Part shown: positions 34,490 through 43,355 of the stretch, piece after piece
Layout of the letters: the number at the start of each line of letters is the position of its first letter
Position numbering within the stretch: position 1 is the stretch's first letter
From: CAVUEG01 sp963740525
GTDB taxonomy: Bacteria > Actinomycetota > Actinomycetes > Propionibacteriales > Nocardioidaceae
NCBI GenBank assembly: GCA_963740525.1
Contig: CAVUEG010000007.1
Span: forward strand, 1 to 64,000
Length of the DNA stretch: 64,000 nt
Reading direction: 5' to 3'
Made by a program: the position numbers and the translations under genes
Notes under the pieces: generated by a model
Database searches by the model: none
Told to the model about the DNA's origin: nothing
Seen by the model: the letters and a program-made list of their open reading frames with translations, nothing else

Positions 34490-35619
34490 GCCGGTGCCAG
34501 GGGAAGCGTGGCGAGCAGCTCGAAACCGCCCTGGTCGCCGGGTCGGGCGACCAGCTCACCCCCGTAGACGGAGACGCGTTCGCGCAGCCCGAGGAGGCCG
34601 TGCCCGGCCTCGGCGCCGGGTTCGACCCGTCGTCCGTCGTCGCGGATCGCGAGCTCGAGGTGGTCGGCGGCGTACCCGATCGAGACCTCGGCGTGGGTGG
34701 GCGACACTGCGTGGCGCAGGGCGTTCGTCAGAGCCTCCTGGACCAGCCGGTAGGCGGTGAGGTCGAGCCCCGGCGCCAGCGGCTGTACCTCGCCGGTGAC
34801 CGCCACGGCGACCGGGAGGCCGGCGCTCTCGAACTGCTCGACGAGCCCGGTGAGCTGGGCGAGCCCGGGGGCGGGCTCACGGCCGGCTGCCTCGTCGCTC
34901 TGGCGCAGCACCCCGACCATGCGCCGCATCTCGGCCAGCGCCTCGCGTCCGGTGGACTCCACCGTCTCGAGTGCCTCGCGCTCGGCGGACTGGTTCTCGC
35001 CCAGCCTGCGTCGCACGGCGGAGGCCTGCACGGTCATGATGCTGACGCTGTGACCGATCACGTCGTGCAGCTCCCGCGCGATACGGGTGCGTTCCTCGTT
35101 GACCGCCCGAGCGGCAAGATCCTGCCGCCGGAGCCGGCGCTGCTCGGCGTTCAGCACGGTGCTGCGCACGAGGGCCCCGGCGAGCCACGCGATCACCCAG
35201 GGCGACCACCACACCGCCTGGAGGGCTTTGGCCGAGGCCGTCGACGTGACCGGGTCGAAGGCGGTCCAAGCGAGCCCGAGGACCAGCAGCAGGACCAGGC
35301 CCCACCAAGCCGGCCTCCGCTCTTCCCAGCGGGCGACGCTGTACGCCGCCACCATCGGTGGCACGGCCACGCCGAACCCCTCGGGCGACCCGACGGCAGC
35401 GAACTCCGCGACGTAGATCGCGACCAGCCCTGCCAGGACTGCGATCGGGTTGACGCGGCGCCCCAGCAGCAGCAGGGCGCCGAGTCCGTAGGCAAGTGCC
35501 TCGACCCAGTGCAGGCCCTGACGATGGGTGGCCCCGGCACCCGACCACGCCTCGAGCTGTCCGGGAACGAGGACGGCGCAGACCACGAGAGCGTCGAACA
35601 GCACGTTGCGCCTGGTCAC
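34486..35619 (-). CDS. sensor histidine kinase (HisKA_3, NarX/DesK type)
   Basis: This membrane kinase of 377 residues has four to five helices in the first 160 residues, no large sensor domain, then the dimerisation helix ERTRIARELHDVIGHSVSIM with the phospho-acceptor histidine, and the ATPase segment AYRLVQEALTNALRHA with the N box and a closing GHGLLGLRERV. It pairs with the overlapping regulator. The stimulus cannot be deduced; both lie opposite to the DUF4386 gene. Confidence 0.9.
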   Translation of the reverse strand: MTRRNVLFDALVVCAVLVPGQLEAWSGAGATHRQGLHWVEALAYGLGALLLLGRRVNPIAVLAGLVAIYVAEFAAVGSPEGFGVAVPPMVAAYSVARWEERRPAWWGLVLLLVLGLAWTAFDPVTSTASAKALQAVWWSPWVIAWLAGALVRSTVLNAEQRRLRRQDLAARAVNEERTRIARELHDVIGHSVSIMTVQASAVRRRLGENQSAEREALETVESTGREALAEMRRMVGVLRQSDEAAGREPAPGLAQLTGLVEQFESAGLPVAVAVTGEVQPLAPGLDLTAYRLVQEALTNALRHAVSPTHAEVSIGYAADHLELAIRDDGRRVEPGAEAGHGLLGLRERVSVYGGELVARPGDQGGFELLATLPLAPA

Positions 35620-35829
35620 GACCCGACGCTACCGCCGCGACGGACCACGTGAAGTCATTCCTCCGGACGATTCGCTCCTCCGCCGACAGGACGAGCGAAG
35701 GGGTCGACCGACGGTCCCGCGATCTCCTCAGCGCGGCCGACGCGGGGGAGTGCTCGGCCGACCTAGCGTCGCAACCGTCCAACCGACGGCCGCGTCGAGG
35801 CGGTCCGCTCACCATCACAGGAGGACCTC

Positions 35830-36456
35830 ATGATCTCTCAACGCACAACGGGAGCCGCACTTCTGCTCTACGGGGTGGCGACGTTCGCCGCGACCGTCCT
35901 GTCCAAGGCGCCCGGGGGCGACTACGAGCCCGCAAGCGTGGCCGGCTACATCGACTCCGGACACTTCCCGGTCGCCTTCGCCGCTGCGTACCTCGGCTGC
36001 CTCGGTGCCGTCGCGGCCCTGGTCTTCGCCCTGGGGATCCGCGAGCAGCTCGGTCGGTACGCCGACCTCGGCTGGGGGCTCGGGGTCGCTGCCGCCACGA
36101 CCGGGGTGGTCGGCTGGTTCATCAGTGCCGGGGTGGACGTCGCGATGGCCGAGGGTGGGACGACCGTGCCGGCAGGAGTCCCGCACCCGGTGGTGTACAC
36201 GCTCACCGAGATCGGCAACCTCGTCAGCTGGTGCGCGCCGGCCCTGTTCGTGGGCCTGATCGGCCTGGTCCTCTCGAGAGTCACGACGCTGCCCCGATGG
36301 CTGCGGGTCTTCTCGGCCGTCGCCGGGGTCTGCGGCATCCTGGCGCCGTTCTTCTTCACGTTCTTCCTGTACCTGCTCTGGGCGCTCACGCTGGGCGCCG
36401 TACTGATGACGCGACAGACGTCCGACGTTCAGCGGCCGGTGCCGTCGATCGTGTAG
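35830..36456 (+). CDS. DUF4386-like multi-pass membrane protein
   Basis: This protein of 208 residues has about six helices: from TGAALLLYGVATFAATVL through AAAYLGCLGAVAALVFALGI and WGLGVAAATTGVVGWFISAG to ILAPFFFTFFLYLLWALTLGAVLM. It resembles DUF4386 proteins of unknown function. It may be expressed in response to the divergent two-component system, which is an inference from position. GGAGG stands before the ATG. It converges with the kinase at 36465. Confidence 0.72.
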   Translation: MISQRTTGAALLLYGVATFAATVLSKAPGGDYEPASVAGYIDSGHFPVAFAAAYLGCLGAVAALVFALGIREQLGRYADLGWGLGVAAATTGVVGWFISAGVDVAMAEGGTTVPAGVPHPVVYTLTEIGNLVSWCAPALFVGLIGLVLSRVTTLPRWLRVFSAVAGVCGILAPFFFTFFLYLLWALTLGAVLMTRQTSDVQRPVPSIV

Positions 36457-36464
36457 TCCGGTCG

Positions 36465-37835
36465 TCAGCCTCGCTCGACGACCGGTAGGCGCACGCGGAA
36501 GACGGTGCGGTGCGGGTCCTCGACGAGCTCGACGTCTCCACCCAGGTCGCGGGCGGTCTCGCGGGCCAGCCAGAGCCCGAGTCCGCCCGCGACGCTGGCG
36601 TCTCGGCTGCTGACCCAGGCGTCGAACACGTGCGGGAGCAGGTCGGGGGCCACCGGGTCTCCGGTGTTGGAGATCGACACCTCCAGCGTCCGCCGTCCTT
36701 CCCCCTCCAGCCGCGCCTCGACGTCGACCGAGCCGCCCTCCGGGGTGTGGCGCAAGGCGTTGTCGAGGATCGGCTCGACGATCTCGACGATCTCGACGCA
36801 GCTCGTTTCGCCGGTGATCTCCTCGTCGATGCCCAGGGCCAAGGTCACCTGCGCGAGTGTGGCCTGTCGGTGCCAGCGGCTGCTCGCGTCGCCGAGCACG
36901 TCACGGACGGACTCGGGAGCTGGCTCGCGGGCCCGGATCCGGGCGAGCATCCGGTCCACGATCGAGGTCAGCTGGTCGGCGTCGTGCACGACCCGCTCGA
37001 GAGCGGCGGTCAGCTCGGCGGGATCGGTCTCGCGCAGCGCCAGCTCGGCTTCCGCGCGCAGGGTCGCGACGGGAGTTCGCAGCCGGTGGCCGGCGTCGGC
37101 GGCGAACGCCAGCTCAGTGGCATGGCCCTGATGTAGTCGCACCAGCATCCGGTTGAGTGCCTCGACCAGACGAGCGAGCTCGACGTCGCGGCGTGGGACC
37201 GGAAGCCCCGAGGCGAGGTCCTGGGGCCTGACCGCCTCTGCGTCCTCGGCGATGCGAGTGACACTGGCCAACGCGCGGCCGGTGAGGGCCCAGGACAAGG
37301 CCGTCATCGCCAGCACGACCGCGCTCAGCCCTCCGATGAGGAGCCCGAGCAGGTTCGAGCTGGCGGCGTTGAAGCCTTCGGCATCGACCGCCACGACGAG
37401 CGCGCCGGTGCCCGCGGGCGAACCGGCGTTCCTGGCGAGCTCGACGGGTACGGCGAGGACCGCGAGGTCGATGTCGGGACGTTGGAGAGCGAGCCTCTCC
37501 TCGACCCCGTTGGGGGACGCGCGCACCGTCGTGACGTCGACCAGTGGCCGGGCTCCGGTCAGCGCCGGGCTGCTGGCGCGGATCGTGCCGTCGGGCCCGA
37601 TGACCTGCACCAGGTCGGTCTTGGGGCTTCCGGCGTCCTGGCTGATCGAGCCGTCGGTGGTGACCTCATCCCGAGCGAGCTCGACGCGGCTCAGCAACGC
37701 AGCGTGGATGGCCTGGTCCTCGGCATGGTTGATCCGCCAGCTCGCGACCACACCGAAGACCAGGGCGAAGGCGAAGCCCACGAGCGCGGCACCCAGGACC
37801 AGCCGGTTGCGCAACGAGGACGGACTGAAGTTCAC
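36465..37835 (-). CDS. sensor histidine kinase (EnvZ/QseC type)
   Basis: This kinase of 456 residues has two helices (about 13-34 and 160-185) flanking an extracellular sensor domain, a HAMP-like stretch, the acceptor block DAGHRLRTPVATL and the ATPase boxes EPILDNALRHTPEGG and LGLWLARETARDLGG. Start GTG at 37835 overlaps the stop of the response regulator (GTGA); the longer open frame above it mirrors the regulator gene. It is the last gene of a six-gene operon with an ABC exporter module and probably senses the compound or stress handled by that module. Confidence 0.88.
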   Translation of the reverse strand: MNFSPSSLRNRLVLGAALVGFAFALVFGVVASWRINHAEDQAIHAALLSRVELARDEVTTDGSISQDAGSPKTDLVQVIGPDGTIRASSPALTGARPLVDVTTVRASPNGVEERLALQRPDIDLAVLAVPVELARNAGSPAGTGALVVAVDAEGFNAASSNLLGLLIGGLSAVVLAMTALSWALTGRALASVTRIAEDAEAVRPQDLASGLPVPRRDVELARLVEALNRMLVRLHQGHATELAFAADAGHRLRTPVATLRAEAELALRETDPAELTAALERVVHDADQLTSIVDRMLARIRAREPAPESVRDVLGDASSRWHRQATLAQVTLALGIDEEITGETSCVEIVEIVEPILDNALRHTPEGGSVDVEARLEGEGRRTLEVSISNTGDPVAPDLLPHVFDAWVSSRDASVAGGLGLWLARETARDLGGDVELVEDPHRTVFRVRLPVVERG

Positions 37836-38509
37836 GAGAGGTCCACCAGCCGGTATCCGACGCCTCGGAACGTCTCGATGAGTTCGGGACATCCTGCTTC
37901 GGCGAGCCGCTTGCGCAGGTAGCGGACGTAGACGTCGACCACGTTGGAGGTGCCGTCGTACGCGTAGTCCCACACGTGGTCGAGGATCTCGGTACGTCGG
38001 AGCACATCACCGGGACGTCGCATGAAGTAGTCGAGCAGGGCGAACTCGCGCGGCGAGAGGGAGACGACCTGTCCCTTCCATCGCGCCTGGTGCTCGGCCG
38101 GGTCGAGCACCAGGTCGCCGTTGCGCAGCTCGGTCGGTCGTTCGGTCTCGCCACGCCGCAGAAGCGCACGGAGACGTGCGGCGAGCTCGCCGAACGCGAA
38201 GGGCTTGCCGAGGTAGTCGTCGGCCCCGCAGTCGAGCCCCGCGATCCGGTCGCTCACGCCCGTGCGTGCGGTGAGCATCAGCACCGGGGTCCAGTGGCCC
38301 TCGCTGCGGAACCAGCGGCACCAGTCCAGCCCCGACTCGGGGCCCGGAAGCCCGACGTCGCACACCACCGCGTCGAAGGGGGTGCTTTCGACGGCATGGC
38401 GGGCATCGGCGCCGTCCTTGGCCACGTCGACGGCCCACCCCTCCTGCGCCAGTCCCCGGCGCAGCAGGCCGGCCATCCGGATGTCGTCCTCGATCACGAG
38501 CAGCTTCAT
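37832..38509 (-). CDS. OmpR/PhoB-type response regulator
   Basis: This regulator of 225 residues has the receiver start MKLLVIEDDIRMAGLL, acceptor aspartate in AVVCDVGLPG, LTAR and the lysine in LGKPFAFGEL. The winged-helix domain contains VSLSPREFALLDYFMRRPGDVLRR and VVDVYVRYLRKRL. It lies between the permease gene (58 bases upstream) and the kinase, in the same direction. Confidence 0.9.
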   Translation of the reverse strand: MKLLVIEDDIRMAGLLRRGLAQEGWAVDVAKDGADARHAVESTPFDAVVCDVGLPGPESGLDWCRWFRSEGHWTPVLMLTARTGVSDRIAGLDCGADDYLGKPFAFGELAARLRALLRRGETERPTELRNGDLVLDPAEHQARWKGQVVSLSPREFALLDYFMRRPGDVLRRTEILDHVWDYAYDGTSNVVDVYVRYLRKRLAEAGCPELIETFRGVGYRLVDLS

Positions 38510-38567
38510 CGAACGGCCTCCTGACTCGAGGCTAGTCCGTGCGGGGCTGCCGCGGCGGCGCCGGCAC

Positions 38568-41207
38568 TCACAGGTCCCGCAGCTCGTGAGGACCGGCCCG
38601 GGCCACCAGCCGGCCGGCGCCGGAGACGACCAGCACCGTCACGCCCGCGACGAGCGCGACCAGGAACGTCAGGTAGCCCCACGGCACGGTCGCTGCGGCG
38701 GGTGCCGGGTCGAAGATGCCGGTCAGCACCTTGACCAGCAGGTAGGAGATCGTGACCCCGATCAGCGCACCTCCGAGGACACCCGCCACGACCACGGCCC
38801 GCGCCTCGGCCGCGAGGAAGCGTCCACGTTGCCGGGCGGTGGCGCCGAGTGCCGCGAGGAGTACGAGTGCGCGTCGCCGTTCGACGATGCCGCCCAGGAG
38901 AGCCAGGCCCGAGCAGGCCAGCGCGAGCGCCACACCGAACCCGAGCTCCAGCCTGGAGAGGCCGGACAGGTCGGTCCCGGCGAGCCCGGAAGCGCTGGTC
39001 ACGCCCGCCCCGGCGGTGGAGATGTCCTGGACGCGCGCACCGGGAGCGGAGCTGGACAGCTGGGATCGCAGGGAGGCTGCCGTCGCGGCCGGAGTCCTCG
39101 TCGAGACCAGGAACGTGCCCACGGCGTCGGATCCGGTCTGCTGGGTCACGTAGTCGGCATTGGCCACGATGAAGCTGTCCTTGGGTGCGGTCGGCCATTC
39201 CGTGACCTGCCCGACGACATGGAAGTCCACGGGCCGGTAGGCGTGGTTCGGTCCGGTCTGCAGGCGGATCCTGATCAGGTCACCCGAGTGGAGCTGGTAG
39301 TCGTGCAGGGTCTCGGCCGACAGCAGGACGCCGTCGGGCGTGGCCTGCAGCGTGGCGAGCGTCTGGGCGATGGTCGATCCGGGCACGAACGCGTCCTGGA
39401 GCGGTCCGACGCGGGCGAAGGAGCTCGCCTGCACGCCGTACAGGTCCTGGAGGTCCGGTCCGACGTAGCCGAAGCGGTGCTGCAGCGGCTCGACCGCGGC
39501 CACTCCCGGGGCCCGGGCGAGGGCGGCTGCCGCACCCGGGCCCACCGCGGATCCCGGGGGCTCGACCACCGCGACATCGCTGCCGACGGTGAGGGCGACG
39601 TCGAGTCGCGACTGGGTGTCGTAGGTGGCGGTGAAGATCGCCGTGGACACGGCCAGACCGAGCGCCACCGCCAGGCCGGCGGCACCGCGAGCGATGACGC
39701 GGCGCCGCTGACGCAGGGCCGCCGCCTCGAGCTCGGGAGCGCTCCCGGGTCGGCCGAGGGACCACCGCCCGGTACGCCGCCCGGTGGCCCACGAGGTGAT
39801 CCGCCACACGAGCAGAGCGAGACCAGGCCAGGCCAGGGCCGGGCCCGCGAGGGCGGCGTAGTTGACCTGGGTCTGCGGGATGCCTTCGGGTGCCAGCACG
39901 ACCTGGTAGCCGCTGCGCGCGGTCAGCGCGAAGGAGAGGGCGGCGCCGGCAAGCAGGAGGACGTCGAGGCCGGCCTTCAGCGGCCACGGAGTGCCGCTGC
40001 GCTGTCCGCGCGAGGCCTCGGCCGCGACACCGGTGCGCTCGCGCCCGACGGCCAGCCGCAGCACGGATCCGGCCTGGGTCGCCAGGGCGAGGAGCAGCCC
40101 ACCGACCACGGCCGCGACCGTCCACCCGAACGACAGGGAGGTGCCCGCGGGGAGCGCCATCGCGACGGCGAGGAGCGCCAGCGGCACGCCCAGCACGGCG
40201 CCCACCACGGCGATGGCCACCGACTCGCCGGCCACCATCCGCACCACCTGGGGGAGCGACGCACCGCGCAGGCGCAGCAGGGCGATCTCGCGCCGACGCC
40301 GGTCCGAGCGCAGGGCCACCACGAGCCCGGCGACGACCGCAGCCAGGGCGAGGCCGGGCAGGCCGAGGAGCAGGAAGAGGAGGTTGGCGTACTGCGCGTC
40401 CTCGCCGGCCAGCGTCAGCGCCGTGCCGAGGTTGTCCCCGACCAGCGCGCCACCGGCCACGGCGGCCTGGAAGTGGTTGGCGCGGCCCTGGATGGCGATC
40501 GCAGCGGTCTGGGGGTCGGCCGGGAGGCCGTGGTGAGTGAAGCCGACATGGAGCTGGTGGACGACGGTGGTGCTGCCGACCACGGAGCGGAACACGTCCG
40601 GCGGGACGAGGACGACGTTGTCGGGCGGCGCGCTGGCCCCGGCACCCGGTGCGAGACCGACCACCTGGAAGAACGAGTCCTCGGCGGGCATGTCCACGAC
40701 ACCGTCGATCGTGAGCGGTTGGGTGCCGGAGGCGGTGCGGACGCTGATCTGCGCGCCCGGCTCGACCGCGAGGTTCGCGGCGGTCTGCTGGAACAGCATC
40801 GAGCCCGAGGTCGCACCCAGCAGGTGGCGCAGCTCCCCGGGGAAGGTCTGCGCGTAGGCAGGGGGGATGGACACGACGTACGCCGCGCCGGTGGTGCGTG
40901 CTCCTTGGGCGCCGGTGGACTCGAGCGCGCGCACCTGCGCGAAGTCGACCTGGGCGACCGCTCGTACCCCAGGCAGCGCGTGCACGTCGTGGGCGACCTT
41001 CGCGAGCTCGCCCTGGGGGGTCACCTGGACCTGCCAGTCGACCGGCACCGAAGCCGCCGCACGCACCGTCAATGCGGCGTGGCTCTGGGTCACGAACGCG
41101 CCCAGTGAGGCGACGAACGCCACGGTCAGGGCGATGCTGACGGCGGCTACCAGCATCTCCAGGGGGCGGCGTCGCAGGAGTCCGGCAAGCCATCTGGTGG
41201 TTCTCAT
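38568..41207 (-). CDS. giant FtsX/MacB-type ABC transporter permease
   Basis: This permease of 879 residues has an N-terminal helix (MLVAAVSIALTVAFVASLGAFV), a large extracellular domain, a middle block of helices (about 300-520), a second extracellular domain and a C-terminal block (LGFGVALALACSGLALLGG and TFLVALVAGVTVLVVSG). The layout matches the 1073-residue permease at 2862, though sequence identity by eye is low. The ATG overlaps the stop of the ATPase at 41204. Substrate unknown; lipoproteins, peptides or lipids are usual for the class. Confidence 0.87.
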   Translation of the reverse strand: MRTTRWLAGLLRRRPLEMLVAAVSIALTVAFVASLGAFVTQSHAALTVRAAASVPVDWQVQVTPQGELAKVAHDVHALPGVRAVAQVDFAQVRALESTGAQGARTTGAAYVVSIPPAYAQTFPGELRHLLGATSGSMLFQQTAANLAVEPGAQISVRTASGTQPLTIDGVVDMPAEDSFFQVVGLAPGAGASAPPDNVVLVPPDVFRSVVGSTTVVHQLHVGFTHHGLPADPQTAAIAIQGRANHFQAAVAGGALVGDNLGTALTLAGEDAQYANLLFLLLGLPGLALAAVVAGLVVALRSDRRRREIALLRLRGASLPQVVRMVAGESVAIAVVGAVLGVPLALLAVAMALPAGTSLSFGWTVAAVVGGLLLALATQAGSVLRLAVGRERTGVAAEASRGQRSGTPWPLKAGLDVLLLAGAALSFALTARSGYQVVLAPEGIPQTQVNYAALAGPALAWPGLALLVWRITSWATGRRTGRWSLGRPGSAPELEAAALRQRRRVIARGAAGLAVALGLAVSTAIFTATYDTQSRLDVALTVGSDVAVVEPPGSAVGPGAAAALARAPGVAAVEPLQHRFGYVGPDLQDLYGVQASSFARVGPLQDAFVPGSTIAQTLATLQATPDGVLLSAETLHDYQLHSGDLIRIRLQTGPNHAYRPVDFHVVGQVTEWPTAPKDSFIVANADYVTQQTGSDAVGTFLVSTRTPAATAASLRSQLSSSAPGARVQDISTAGAGVTSASGLAGTDLSGLSRLELGFGVALALACSGLALLGGIVERRRALVLLAALGATARQRGRFLAAEARAVVVAGVLGGALIGVTISYLLVKVLTGIFDPAPAAATVPWGYLTFLVALVAGVTVLVVSGAGRLVARAGPHELRDL

Positions 41208-41875
41208 CGTGTCCTCACGTCTTGCAGGATGGTGCCGTCGACGACGGCAAGCTCGTGGTCGAACAGGGCGGCGAGCTCGGGATCATGGGTCGCGATCAGG
41301 AGCGCCCCGCCCGTTGCGGACACGCCCTCACGCAGGGCGAGCGCAGCCTCGTGAGCATGGGCTCGGTCGAGGGCACCGGTGGGCTCGTCGGCCAGGACCA
41401 GCCGGTGGCCGCCCGCCAGCGCCCGGGCGATCGCGACGCGCTGCTGCTGGCCTCCGGAGAGCTGCGCGGGCAGCGCGTCGGCGAGGTCTCCGGCCGCCAC
41501 GCTGTCCAGCGCACGACGCGAGTCCTCGACCGCGCTGAGCACGTCTGCGCCGCGCAGGCGCAGGGGCAGCGTGACGTTCTGGAGCGCGGTGAGCTCGGGC
41601 ATCAGCGACGGTGCCTGGAACACCATGCCGATCTGCCCTCGTCGCTCGGCCGCGCTCGTCGAGAGCCCGGGCCAGGCGACGACTCCCTCGGACGGGGCCA
41701 GCAGGCCGGCCAAGGCGAGGAGCAGTGTCGTCTTGCCGCTGCCGGACCGCCCGGTCAGTGCGACCTGTGACCCCGGCGTGATGTCGAGGTCCACGTCGTG
41801 CAGGATCCGGGTGGCGCCGTACCGGATGCCGAGCGAGCTCGCCGACACCAGGGGCGCGCCTTCGGTCGTCGTCAT
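41204..41875 (-). CDS. ABC transporter ATP-binding protein
   Basis: This ATPase of 223 residues has Walker A GRSGSGKT near residue 40, Q-loop VFQAPSLMPELTA, the perfect signature LSGGQQQRVAIARAL, Walker B LVLADEPTGALD and switch histidine IATHDPE. It is the canonical member of the pair; its partner at 41872 is degenerate, as in the left-hand module. Overlaps of four bases link it to both neighbours. Confidence 0.9.
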   Translation of the reverse strand: MTTTEGAPLVSASSLGIRYGATRILHDVDLDITPGSQVALTGRSGSGKTTLLLALAGLLAPSEGVVAWPGLSTSAAERRGQIGMVFQAPSLMPELTALQNVTLPLRLRGADVLSAVEDSRRALDSVAAGDLADALPAQLSGGQQQRVAIARALAGGHRLVLADEPTGALDRAHAHEAALALREGVSATGGALLIATHDPELAALFDHELAVVDGTILQDVRTR

Positions 41876-42579
41876 GACGCCCGCCCGTCCACGAGGTGAA
41901 CCACCCGGTCGGCGACCTCGGCGACTCGCGGGGAGTGGGTGACGAGCACGGTGGCGCCGTCGGCGGGCTGGAGAGAGCGCAGGAGCACGAGCAGTGACGC
42001 CTCCTCCGCCGTACTCACCTCGGCGGTCGGCTCGTCGGCCAGCAGCAGCCGGGGGCTGCCGACCAGGGCGACGGCCAGGTTGGCCCGGGCGGTCTCTCCG
42101 CCCGACAACGTGGAGGGACGGGCATGGATCCGTTCCGCGAGCTGGACGTCGCCCAGCAGCGAGCGCAGTTCCGTGGTCGAGGGTGCCCTCGGGCGGAACG
42201 AGGAAGCCAGGCGCAGGTTGTCCAGGAGGTCGAGGTGCTCCACCAGGCCGCTGGTCTGGGTGAGGACGCCGATGAGCTCGCCGCGGAGTCGCGACTGCAC
42301 GGAGGCGGGTTCGTGGCTGAGCTGTCGCCCGGCGACTCGAACTGACCCGCCGTCGGGGTCGTCGAGGCCGGCCAGCAGGTTGAGCAAGGTCGACTTGCCT
42401 GAACCCGACGGTCCGACGATGGCCACGATCTCCCCCGGGGCGAGGACGAGCGACACGTCTCGCAACGCAGCGACCTCCTCGCCGCCGCGGCGGAAGAACC
42501 GGTGCAGTCCCCGGGCCTCCAGGACCGGCTGCGCAGAGGCCTCGGCCTGGGGTGCGGGGTCCAGCAGTACGACGCTCAT
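41872..42579 (-). CDS. ABC transporter ATP-binding protein (degenerate signature)
   Basis: This ATPase of 235 residues has Walker A GPSGSGKS, Walker B LLLADEPTAEVS and the switch histidine VTHSPR. The signature is LSGGETARANLA, and the residues after Walker B lack the usual LD D-loop (EVSTAEE). It forms the asymmetric pair with the ATPase at 41204. Its ATG overlaps the lipoprotein stop. Confidence 0.88.
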   Translation of the reverse strand: MSVVLLDPAPQAEASAQPVLEARGLHRFFRRGGEEVAALRDVSLVLAPGEIVAIVGPSGSGKSTLLNLLAGLDDPDGGSVRVAGRQLSHEPASVQSRLRGELIGVLTQTSGLVEHLDLLDNLRLASSFRPRAPSTTELRSLLGDVQLAERIHARPSTLSGGETARANLAVALVGSPRLLLADEPTAEVSTAEEASLLVLLRSLQPADGATVLVTHSPRVAEVADRVVHLVDGRAS

Positions 42580-43256
42580 CGGACCGTCAGGCTCTGCGAC
42601 ATGGTCCGGTAGGCATCGACGTTGTCAGCGCCTACGGGGCCGTAGAGGTCCATCCGGATCAGGCGGCGGGCGTGGTAGATGAGGTACTCCTCGACCTCGT
42701 CGCGATAGACCTTGTTCGTCACCGGATCGGGGTCGGAGTTGCGGCGAAAGACGATGCGGACACCGTTGCCGCCGGGCACGTGGACCGACGTGATGCCTCG
42801 GAGCTGGAAGGCCGGCACCGAGCCGCGCAGGCGGGGGACGTCGGAGGAGCGGGCGGAGGAGATGGTCGGTGCACTGCTGGCCCGGAGACTGTCCACCGCG
42901 ACGCCGTTGAGCTTGTCGGTGAACCGGACCTGACTGCCGCTGCCGGTCTGGGCCCAGCCCTCAGGGTGGGTGAACGAGTACCCGCCCGGCTTGTTGGCGT
43001 ACCTCACGAAGGCGAGGTTGTCCGGGATGTCACCCGGGGGGTTGCTCTCGACAGGGACCGGAGCGACGTGCTTGACCGCCGACGCGGAGGGCTTTGCCGG
43101 CTTCGGCGTGGCGCTCGTGGTCGTCGTACTCGGCGTGGGACTGCTGGCAACCGTGGTGCTGCCGGTGTTGCCGCAGGCGGCCACGGCCGTCACGGTCGCG
43201 GCCAGGGAGAGACCGACCAGGGATCGGCGCAGCAGGGGATGAGTTGGGATCGTCAT
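42576..43256 (-). CDS. predicted lipoprotein, first gene of ABC/two-component operon
   Basis: This protein of 226 residues begins with a lipoprotein signal peptide (LRRSLVGLSLAATVTAVAAC then GN), whose cysteine would be lipidated. A Ser/Thr/Pro linker follows, then a domain with FTHPEGWAQTGSG, VRFTDKLNG and VRIVFRRNSDPDPVT, like small surface proteins of unknown function. ATG at 43256 is chosen for the signal peptide. Position first in the operon suggests it binds substrate or signals to the permease or kinase. Confidence 0.82.
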   Translation of the reverse strand: MTIPTHPLLRRSLVGLSLAATVTAVAACGNTGSTTVASSPTPSTTTTSATPKPAKPSASAVKHVAPVPVESNPPGDIPDNLAFVRYANKPGGYSFTHPEGWAQTGSGSQVRFTDKLNGVAVDSLRASSAPTISSARSSDVPRLRGSVPAFQLRGITSVHVPGGNGVRIVFRRNSDPDPVTNKVYRDEVEEYLIYHARRLIRMDLYGPVGADNVDAYRTMSQSLTVR

Positions 43257-43355
43257 GACCCCAGCGTGCAGAACCGATGATGAGACCACGATGAGAGCGC
43301 GGTCGGGTTGCCTGCGCACCCGCCAAAGGGGGTGGTCGAAGCTGGGTGGGTCCCT

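Noticed and set aside
38262..41108. Plus-strand open frame of 948 codons
   Set aside because: Antisense to the permease; Arg/Gly/Glu-rich with no domain, a common GC-rich shadow.
39280..41193. Minus-strand open frame of 637 codons overlapping the permease
   Set aside because: Out of frame with the clearly conserved permease and made mostly of Arg, Pro and Gly.
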